Positions 1 through 5,256 of a DNA stretch of 5,256 bases are shown here, piece by piece (the stretch's first letter is position 1; every line of letters starts with the position of its first letter). The stretch covers positions 1 to 5,256 of the forward strand of contig JACMRS010000367.1 in the NCBI GenBank assembly GCA_014376345.1, in the 5' to 3' direction. Made by a program: the position numbers and the translations under genes. Source of the stretch: Bacteroidia bacterium. GTDB lineage: Bacteria; Bacteroidota; Bacteroidia; NS11-12g; UBA955. Below the pieces are notes generated by a model. The model was not told the DNA's origin and ran no database searches. It worked only from the letters and a program-made list of their open reading frames with translations.

Positions 1-1727
1 TCATTAATTTCGGGTTTAACATACTTGTTTTCTATTGCAAGTCCTGCAAAGCTGAGCAGGCAATCGAGCCTTGCAATAACATGACTGTTTTGCTGAACAG
101 GTGCAATAAAATCAGACAAATACGCCATCAGTTCAGCATACAACCGCAATTCAATTTCATGAATACGACTTTCTGCAGTCAGTATTTTTTCTTCGTAATG
201 CTTGAGTTCTTCAGTAATATAACGCTCAGCATTGGTAAGGGTTTGCTTGCGGATCCATTCAGGTGGAACCTTATCTTTATGCGTATTTGTTACTTCCAGA
301 TAATAGCCGAAAACAGAATTAAATGCAATTTTCAAACTTGGAATAGATGTGCGTTCCTGCTCGCGTATCTGAATGTCTACTAAATAATCTTTACCCTTAA
401 ATGCAAGATGCCGCAGATCATCCAGTTCGGTGTCAACACCTTCTGCAAAAATACCTCCTTTATGAATTAATAAAGGCACCTCCGACTGCATTTCCTTTCT
501 CAGTTTTTCAGAAAGAACATGACATGGATTGAGCAGATCAAGCAGCTTTAAAATATGAGGATTATTTGAAGATTCCATTAAAGCGCTGATCACTTTAACT
601 GCTTCAAGTGCCCTTCCCAGCTGCATTATTTCACGTGGATTGGCGCGTTGCAACGAAACCTTTGAGATAATACGTTCTAAATCGCCAATCAATTTTAACT
701 GATCGTTGAGCTTATTAGATAAATCTCTGTTCTTAACAAAATACTCTACGGTATCGAGTCTTTCTTTAATCAGAGCCAGTTCTTTCAAAGGCAGCACCAG
801 CCACTTCTTGAAAAGCCTTGAACCCATTGGCGTTTTTGTTTTATCAAGAATATCAACAAGCGCAGATCCTCCTGGTTGCGAAGGTTTCAGCACTTCCAGA
901 TTACGTATTGTAAACGCATCAAACCACACATATTTATCTTCATCAATTCTGCTGATGGCAGTAATGTGCTGCAGATTGGTATGGTGATTCTGTTCGAGAT
1001 AATGCAGAGAACTTCCTGCAGAAACAATTGCATCCGACAACTCATGAATACCAAAACCTTTGAGTGTGACAGTGCCAAAATGTTTCAGCAATTTCTCCTG
1101 ACAATAATCGTGTTGAAAAACCCAGTCATCCACAGCAAAATGATAATATTTATCGCCAAACTGTCGTATAAACTCTTTAACCTGAGGCTTAGAAACAATA
1201 ATTTCCGAAGGTTTAAAACCGTTGAGTAATTTATCAATGTAACCGCTGTTTCCCTGAGCCACCATAAATTCTCCGGTAGAAATATCAAGAAACGAGCAGC
1301 CTATATTTTCATTTCCCAGATAAACAGCCGCCAGATAATTGCTGTGCCTGGTTTCAATTACCTTATCGTTGTAAGTAACACCGGGAGTAACAAGTTCAGT
1401 AACCCCGCGTTTTACAATTCCTTTAGCCTGCTTAGGATCTTCTAATTGCTCGCAAATTGCAACACGCTGACCGGCACGCACAAGTTTTGGAAGATAAGAA
1501 TCGAGAGAATGGTAAGGAAATCCTGCAAGTTCAATTTCCGAAGGAGAGCCTGCACCGCGCTTGGTTAGTACTATTCCAAGTATTTTTGAGGTTGTAATTG
1601 CATCTTCACCAAAGGTCTCGTAAAAATCGCCTACTCTGAAAAGCAGCAAGGCTCCCGGGTGTTTTTGTTTAAACCCGTGGTACTGTTTCATCAGTGGTGT
1701 CTGAATATCTGTTATCTTTGCAGTCAA
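1..1727 (-). CDS. mutS: DNA mismatch repair protein MutS, N-terminal 575 residues (C-terminus off the left edge)
   Basis: MutS binds mispaired or looped bases in newly copied DNA and, using ATP, recruits MutL to start repair. I translated the minus strand and found it open throughout with no frameshift. The mismatch-binding domain (about residues 10-122) has TPLMKQY at 10-16 and the GDFYE motif, whose Phe35 and Glu37 correspond to the mismatch-contacting Phe and Glu of the family. The connector domain follows, then the core levers (MGSRLFKKW near 303), then the clamp (about 430-525) with FNSVFGYYLEV at 469-479 and NAERY at 499-503. The frame leaves the window just before the expected ATPase domain, so Walker motifs cannot be checked. 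I chose the TTG at 1727 because TPLMKQY is conserved in Bacteroidota MutS and the first ATG (1691) would start inside that motif; no ATG lies between the upstream in-frame stop and 1691. The gene diverges from the methyltransferase gene. The identity is very secure; the start is moderately so. Confidence 0.97.
   Translation of the reverse strand, partial: MTAKITDIQTPLMKQYHGFKQKHPGALLLFRVGDFYETFGEDAITTSKILGIVLTKRGAGSPSEIELAGFPYHSLDSYLPKLVRAGQRVAICEQLEDPKQAKGIVKRGVTELVTPGVTYNDKVIETRHSNYLAAVYLGNENIGCSFLDISTGEFMVAQGNSGYIDKLLNGFKPSEIIVSKPQVKEFIRQFGDKYYHFAVDDWVFQHDYCQEKLLKHFGTVTLKGFGIHELSDAIVSAGSSLHYLEQNHHTNLQHITAISRIDEDKYVWFDAFTIRNLEVLKPSQPGGSALVDILDKTKTPMGSRLFKKWLVLPLKELALIKERLDTVEYFVKNRDLSNKLNDQLKLIGDLERIISKVSLQRANPREIMQLGRALEAVKVISALMESSNNPHILKLLDLLNPCHVLSEKLRKEMQSEVPLLIHKGGIFAEGVDTELDDLRHLAFKGKDYLVDIQIREQERTSIPSLKIAFNSVFGYYLEVTNTHKDKVPPEWIRKQTLTNAERYITEELKHYEEKILTAESRIHEIELRLYAELMAYLSDFIAPVQQNSHVIARLDCLLSFAGLAIENKYVKPEIN
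1713..1720 (+). promoter_or_regulatory. -7 promoter element of the TrmH-family gene
   Basis: TATCTTTG is a perfect match to the Bacteroidota -7 consensus TAnnTTTG and is followed by CA, as is often seen. It ends eight bases before the ATG at 1729, so transcription should start only a few bases before the codon, giving a nearly leaderless mRNA. No clear -33 TTTG is present; the nearest candidate is TTTC at 1686-1689, 23 bases upstream. The element lies within the N-terminal codons of mutS on the opposite strand if mutS begins at 1727. Confidence 0.6.
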
Positions 1728-1728
1728 A

Positions 1729-2271
1729 ATGTTCCGCAAGTTAAAATTAGCTGAGCTAAACCGATTAACAATTTATCAATACAAGGAAACAAAAAAGCTT
1801 CCGGTTGTTGTTATTCTCGATAATGTGAGAAGTATGAACAACGTTGGCAGCATTTTTCGCACGTGTGATGCTCTTGGTATTGAAAGTCTGTATTTATGCG
1901 GTATCACAGCAGTTCCGCCCCACAGAGAAATCCACAAAACAGCAATTGGCGCCGAAGAAAGTGTGCACTGGGAGTACTTTAAAGATACTACCGAAGCCTG
2001 TTTAAAACTAAAAGAAAAAGGCTATAAACTTGCTGCAATAGAACAAGCTGCAGGCAGTAAAGATCTTTCAGATTTCAATTTCACTACAAAAGAAAATTTT
2101 GGATTGATTTTTGGTAACGAGGTGGACGGTGTAAGCGATGAGGTAATGAATTTGTGCGACCATTGTATTGAAATTCCACAATTTGGCACCAAACATTCAT
2201 TTAATGTAGCAGTAAGCGCAGGAATTGTTTTGTGGGAAGCTTCAAGACAAATTGAAATAACAGGAAATTAA
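1729..2271 (+). CDS. TrmH/SpoU-family RNA 2'-O-ribose methyltransferase
   Basis: This is a SPOUT-fold enzyme expected to transfer a methyl group from S-adenosylmethionine to a ribose 2'-OH in tRNA or rRNA in the cytoplasm. All three SpoU motifs are visible. Motif 1 is NNVGSIFR at 37-44, with Asn38 and the likely catalytic Arg44. Motif 2 is FGNEVDGVS at 128-136, with Glu131. Motif 3 is IPQFGTKHSFNV at 149-160, with Asn159. Motifs 2 and 3 build the C-terminal trefoil knot that binds the cofactor. At 180 residues it is a minimal SpoU domain with only a short N-terminal lead (about 25 residues) and no separate RNA-binding domain. Motif 3 has Phe158 where Leu is more usual, a mild change. The start is fixed by the conserved lead RKLKLAELNR and by the promoter element just upstream. 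The exact RNA target cannot be read from sequence; TrmH-like tRNA G18 and rRNA guanosine methylation are both possible. The gene diverges from mutS and is followed, after a 28-base gap, by the exported-protein gene. Confidence 0.93.
   Translation: MFRKLKLAELNRLTIYQYKETKKLPVVVILDNVRSMNNVGSIFRTCDALGIESLYLCGITAVPPHREIHKTAIGAEESVHWEYFKDTTEACLKLKEKGYKLAAIEQAAGSKDLSDFNFTTKENFGLIFGNEVDGVSDEVMNLCDHCIEIPQFGTKHSFNVAVSAGIVLWEASRQIEITGN
1742..1771 (-). promoter_or_regulatory. Possible mutS promoter, Bacteroidota -33/-7 type
   Basis: Read on the minus strand, a TTG (1771-1769) is followed after 19 bases by TAATTTTA (1749-1742), one mismatch from the -7 consensus TAnnTTTG. It sits 14 bases before the proposed TTG start of mutS, and a spacing of 19 is typical for this promoter class. 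It lies wholly inside the first codons of the divergent methyltransferase gene. AT-rich sequence produces such near matches by chance, so this is tentative. Confidence 0.3.
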
Positions 2272-2282
2272 AGAGCAGGCAG

Positions 2283-2290
2283 TACCTTTG
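2283..2290 (+). promoter_or_regulatory. -7 promoter element before the exported-protein gene
   Basis: TACCTTTG is a perfect match to TAnnTTTG in the short gap after the methyltransferase stop codon (2269-2271). It ends nine bases before the ATG at 2300, the same geometry as the element before the methyltransferase gene. I see no -33 TTG at the usual distance; the nearest, at 2252-2254, is 28 bases upstream, which is too far. Its last three bases form the TTG that could otherwise be mistaken for the start codon at 2288. Confidence 0.5.
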
Positions 2291-2299
2291 ACAAATAAT

Positions 2300-4390
2300 A
2301 TGCGGGAGCAAACAACCATTAATAACAGTTCAGATAAACTTACTTTAAGATGGTTTTACAGCTTATGTCTGTCTGCTTTATTAGTGTGTTCATTCAATGC
2401 ATCCTCTCAAAAAATAAATATCAATAATCTGATTACTGCAGAGCAATCCCGTATTGATTTGTTAGATGGAAAACTTGATTCAGCTATTACACTTAGTACG
2501 CCTTCGCAGGATTTAAGAGCTGCCCGATTTGTTTTTGTTACCATTAATTCGGTAAGAGACAATATTAATAACAGCGCTTACACTGAGGCAGAAAAAGACA
2601 AATATCTTCGGGCTTTAATGGAATATTCCCGCACTATTAATACTCACAATCTTTTTCAATTTACAGCAAACGAACATTCACTCAGTCTTGCCAACAAACT
2701 GATTACACTTAACAACCCTGCTAAAGAACTTGATCTGCTTAAAACAAACCTTAAAGTGTCGATTAATCTTTACGAGTTTATAATTCCAAAACCTTACGCG
2801 AAAGAATTCTGGCTTTACGCAGCAAATTTCTACCCGACAGATGTTTTAAACAAGTTCATGAAAGCTGTATTTTCTCAGCCGGGTACAGATGTTGTTGCAG
2901 CAGTTGCCAAAACAGATCCGAATGCAGTAAAACAGTATTTCGGCAGTACACACCATATTTCACGCTCTCTTCAGGCCTCTAAAGATCCGGTTGTAATGCT
3001 CATTATGACTATCTACAAAACTTACGGCATGCAATCTAAAGCTTATTCATTGCTCGATCTTATTTACAATGGACAAATGGATCTCGAAGATGCTGAAATA
3101 GTAAGTAAAATGCCGGAGCAGTTTTATAAAGTACTGATTGAACTGAGAAAGAAAAAAAACATTTATGCCAATTATTCCGTTGATAAAGAACTTCAGACAC
3201 TGGCAATGGAAACCGTTGTTGAAGTAAATTTAAGGCATGAAGATAAAGATGCTTTCAGGTTTGAGCCGGTAGATAAAAGCAACGCTTACGAAATATACAC
3301 CGATCTTGTTTATACTTCTGAAGAAGTTTTCACTTCATCTTTCCTTGGACTTTATCAGAGGATGAATGAAAAGCGCAAGGAAAAATCAGGTTATGAATTC
3401 CTGAAAAATCTTGGGTTCAACAGGTTCAGAATTTTCCTTAAAGAATGTGCAGGCTATAACAAGCTGGATGATTTTTTAAATACCATGAGTAAGGAAGAAG
3501 TTGACTTGCTGATTATGGATTTTGTAAGCGGACTAAACGATTATGGAGGAGACCTTGGTCCTGCTGTAGATGTGGCAGATACGTATGGCAGTTTGAATGA
3601 CACCATCATTAAAAAACAGTTTATGAAAGGCATTGAAAGAGAGCTTGTTAAGTTGTCACTCGCTGGAAATGAACATGGAGTAAAAATTTACGGATTGCTT
3701 TATAAACTGACAGGCGGCGACCCAAACACAATTACAAACCTGTTTACTTTCAATCTTCCGAATCTTGATATTATGCCATCTTCTTCATTATTTATTGATG
3801 GAAAACATATTCAGCAACATTTCTTTTTTGATGATGAAGACGGACAAGCGGCATTCAGCAGCTGGCTTTCTATTTACAACAATGCCAACTGGAAAAAAGT
3901 AGACAAAGGTGATTACATCATTATACAATCTGTAAAAGGAAAAAACATCTGGATGTACGGCAACAAGCCACAGTTTGAAATTAGAGCTCAGGAAGCACTT
4001 TCAAGATTGTTTGCAGAAACTAAAAGATACCCTGATTTGGTAGTGCACAGGGGCCATAGTTATTACGTATTAAGCACTATAAACAGTTTGACAAACAGTT
4101 GTAAAATTGCATTAATGGGCAGTTGCGGCGGTTATCAGAATGTTTCGCTTATTATGGAAAACGCTATGGATGTTCAGATAGTTTCTACCAAACAAATAGG
4201 TACGGGAGCAATTAACAATGTTTTGATTTCTGAGACAACGGAAACCATCAGGCAGGGAAAAGATATTGTCTGGCCCGAATTGTGGAAACGCATTCAGGCG
4301 AAGGTTGGCAACAACCTTAAATTCAGCGATTATGTACCACCATATAAAAACCTTGGAGCCAAATTCATAAAGGCATACAACGAGCTTTAA
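2300..4390 (+). CDS. Uncharacterised exported protein with a possible clan CD-like His/Cys domain
   Basis: I do not recognise a named family. Residue numbers here count from the in-frame TTG at 2288; from the preferred ATG at 2300, subtract 4 (696 residues). A long polar lead is followed by a hydrophobic segment at about 21-38 and a plausible signal peptidase site after NASS, before Gln41, so the protein is probably exported to the periplasm or surface. Residues about 45-480 look largely helical, with no clear repeat. From about 500 the character changes to alternating strands and helices: an acidic DDEDG at 515-519, strand-like GDYIIIQS at 541-548, DLVVHRGH ending at His590, KIALMGSCGGY with Cys613, and VQIVSTKQIGTG at 629-640. 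A hydrophobic strand ending in GH, then another ending in SC-G, matches the order of catalytic His and Cys in caspase-like and gingipain-like (clan CD) peptidases. The function is inferred and unproven. There is no C-terminal sorting domain. The ATG is preferred because the TTG lies in the -7 element. The gene ends 12 bases before the MarC-family gene, so the two are probably co-transcribed. Confidence 0.88.
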   Translation: MREQTTINNSSDKLTLRWFYSLCLSALLVCSFNASSQKININNLITAEQSRIDLLDGKLDSAITLSTPSQDLRAARFVFVTINSVRDNINNSAYTEAEKDKYLRALMEYSRTINTHNLFQFTANEHSLSLANKLITLNNPAKELDLLKTNLKVSINLYEFIIPKPYAKEFWLYAANFYPTDVLNKFMKAVFSQPGTDVVAAVAKTDPNAVKQYFGSTHHISRSLQASKDPVVMLIMTIYKTYGMQSKAYSLLDLIYNGQMDLEDAEIVSKMPEQFYKVLIELRKKKNIYANYSVDKELQTLAMETVVEVNLRHEDKDAFRFEPVDKSNAYEIYTDLVYTSEEVFTSSFLGLYQRMNEKRKEKSGYEFLKNLGFNRFRIFLKECAGYNKLDDFLNTMSKEEVDLLIMDFVSGLNDYGGDLGPAVDVADTYGSLNDTIIKKQFMKGIERELVKLSLAGNEHGVKIYGLLYKLTGGDPNTITNLFTFNLPNLDIMPSSSLFIDGKHIQQHFFFDDEDGQAAFSSWLSIYNNANWKKVDKGDYIIIQSVKGKNIWMYGNKPQFEIRAQEALSRLFAETKRYPDLVVHRGHSYYVLSTINSLTNSCKIALMGSCGGYQNVSLIMENAMDVQIVSTKQIGTGAINNVLISETTETIRQGKDIVWPELWKRIQAKVGNNLKFSDYVPPYKNLGAKFIKAYNEL

Positions 4391-4402
4391 AATAAACTAT
4401 TT

Positions 4403-4972
4403 ATGGATTTTAATTTACAGGAAACCATTACTATAACCTTTACGCTTTTCGCAGTGATTGATGTAATTGGTTCGGTACCGATTCTGATTTCTCTGAAAGA
4501 AAAAACAGGATCAATTCATGCCGGGCAGGCAACATTGGTAGCGGGAATATTAATGACACTGTTCTTTTTTGTTGGAGAAAAGTTTCTTGGCTTTCTTGGT
4601 ATTGACATACATTCGTTTGCGCTTGCAGGCTCAATAGTTATCTTTATTATTGGCTTAGAAATGGTTTTGGGACGAGATTTTTTCCATACTGATCCAGATC
4701 TTAAAAGTGGCAGCATAGTACCCGTTGCCTTCCCTATTATTGCTGGTTCCGGAACGCTTACCACTATAATGTCGTTGAAATCACAATACCATGCAGTAAA
4801 CATTTATGCAGCCATTATTCTCAATCTGATTTTTGTATTTGTTGTTATAAGCTCAACAGGAAAAATAGAAAAGCTATTGGGGAAAAACGGACTGCTTGTA
4901 ATAAGAAAATTTTTCGGAGTGATATTGATTGCGATTGCAGTGAAATTATTCAAGACCAATTTTAGTGCCTGA
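4403..4972 (+). CDS. MarC-family integral membrane protein
   Basis: This is a 189-residue polytopic inner-membrane protein of the MarC family (formerly UPF0056). The family's role is not settled; the old link of E. coli MarC to multiple antibiotic resistance has not held up. Six hydrophobic segments are visible, at about 9-29, 43-63, 70-90, 104-124, 133-152 and 164-184. Family landmarks are the first helix with FAVIDVIGSVPI (16-27), LGIDIHSFALAG (65-76), the segment starting IVPVAFPIIAGSGTLTT (105-121), and the terminal FGVILIAIAVKLF (171-183). Two usual positions differ: the family often has PLGNVP where this protein has VIGSVP, and AGPG where it has AGSG; as I recall, Bacteroidota members commonly show these variants. 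The length is normal. The ATG is the only reasonable start. The gene follows the exported-protein gene by 12 bases with no promoter of its own visible, and its end overlaps the convergent YihY-family gene by 27 bases. Confidence 0.92.
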   Translation: MDFNLQETITITFTLFAVIDVIGSVPILISLKEKTGSIHAGQATLVAGILMTLFFFVGEKFLGFLGIDIHSFALAGSIVIFIIGLEMVLGRDFFHTDPDLKSGSIVPVAFPIIAGSGTLTTIMSLKSQYHAVNIYAAIILNLIFVFVVISSTGKIEKLLGKNGLLVIRKFFGVILIAIAVKLFKTNFSA

Positions 4973-5256
4973 TTCGTCATCGTTTTTCAGATCTTCTTCC
5001 TCTTTTTTCAACTCTTCTAAGGCCTTTCTTCTTTCATAAGCTTCACGACTGTTTAAGACAGCATAATTATTAGGTTCTATCCTTCTGCCCATCGTTACAG
5101 AGTATGCATGTGTAAATTCTGCACCGGTATAAAGAATGATAGAAGAATAATACACCCAAAGCAATAAAATGATCAGGGAGCTTGCAGCACCAAAAGCTGA
5201 AATTTTAGCAAAATTGACGAGGTAGTAGCTGATTAATACTTTCCCCAGCATAAACA
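4946..5256 (-). CDS. YihY/BrkB-family membrane protein, C-terminal 102 residues (N-terminus off the right edge)
   Basis: Only the last part of the gene is present. The frame is open through the right edge, and the methionine codon at 5251 is internal (a Phe codon precedes it), not a start. The visible part matches the C-terminal end of the YihY/BrkB (UPF0761) family, polytopic inner-membrane proteins of uncertain function once misnamed ribonuclease BN. Counting from that methionine, GKVLISYYL (3-11) is followed by FGAASSLIILLLWVYYSS (20-37), the typical last membrane helix, and then the family signature GAEFTHAY (43-50). After this comes a charged tail of about 50 residues (REAYERRKALEELKKEEEDL and onwards), rich in Glu and Lys and probably helical or coiled in the cytoplasm. 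The stop codon (4946-4948) lies inside the end of the convergent MarC-family gene. Family assignment is confident from the final helix and GAEFT; total length and start are unknown. Confidence 0.88.
   Translation of the reverse strand, partial: FMLGKVLISYYLVNFAKISAFGAASSLIILLLWVYYSSIILYTGAEFTHAYSVTMGRRIEPNNYAVLNSREAYERRKALEELKKEEEDLKNDDESGTKIGLE

Noticed and set aside
81..1288. Several open frames of 60-120 codons on both strands in this stretch
   Set aside because: They all overlap the continuous, well-conserved mutS frame and their translations resemble no protein family; they are shadows of it.
1581..1588. TATTTTTG, a formal match to the -7 consensus on the plus strand
   Set aside because: It is inside mutS antisense to the gene, with no start codon or -33 element near it; such matches are expected by chance in AT-rich DNA.
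1655..1677. Imperfect inverted repeat (CGGGT ... ACCCG) upstream of the methyltransferase promoter, a possible operator or hairpin
   Set aside because: It lies within conserved mutS codons, the stem is short with a bulge, and it has no T-run; chance plus coding constraint explains it.
2350..2415. Possible lipoprotein signal peptide in the exported protein (Cys27 or Cys34 in the hydrophobic segment)
   Set aside because: The residues just before the cysteines are Leu and Val, not the small residue a lipobox needs; a standard signal peptide ending before Gln41 fits better.
4398..4405. TATTTATG as a -7 box for the MarC-family gene
   Set aside because: It overlaps the start codon itself and has a mismatch, so it could not direct a transcript that includes the ATG.
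4440..4803. Minus-strand frames of 64 and 95 codons opposite the MarC-family gene
   Set aside because: They lie antisense to a clearly recognised membrane protein and show no family features.

Overview
The window looks like chromosomal DNA of a member of the Bacteroidota, but I cannot name the genus. The DNA is AT-rich. The MutS, TrmH-family and MarC-family proteins have the sequence style of that phylum. Two plus-strand genes begin just after a perfect match to the Bacteroidota -7 promoter consensus TAnnTTTG, and no clear Shine-Dalgarno sequences precede the starts.

Layout from left to right. Bases 1-1727 on the minus strand hold the first 575 codons of mutS, the DNA mismatch recognition protein; its ATPase domain lies beyond the left edge. 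Diverging from it with almost no gap is a 180-residue SpoU/TrmH-family RNA 2'-O-ribose methyltransferase (1729-2271). Next, on the same strand, is a large exported protein of about 696 residues that I cannot assign to a named family (2300-4390). Its C-terminal part has a His...Cys arrangement that recalls caspase/gingipain-type (clan CD) cysteine peptidases. Twelve bases later comes a MarC-family membrane protein (4403-4972). It converges on, and overlaps by 27 bases, the C-terminal end of a YihY/BrkB-family membrane protein on the minus strand (4946 to the right edge).

The window is almost wholly coding; no gap exceeds 30 bases, and I see no RNA gene, mobile element, CRISPR array or long repeat. 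The three plus-strand genes are probably transcribed together at least in part, although the exported-protein gene also seems to have its own promoter. Nothing ties the five genes into one pathway: mismatch repair, RNA modification and two membrane proteins read as ordinary housekeeping synteny. The least ordinary item is the uncharacterised exported protein with the candidate His/Cys dyad. The second point of interest is the mutS/methyltransferase junction, where each gene's promoter appears to lie inside the other's coding sequence.
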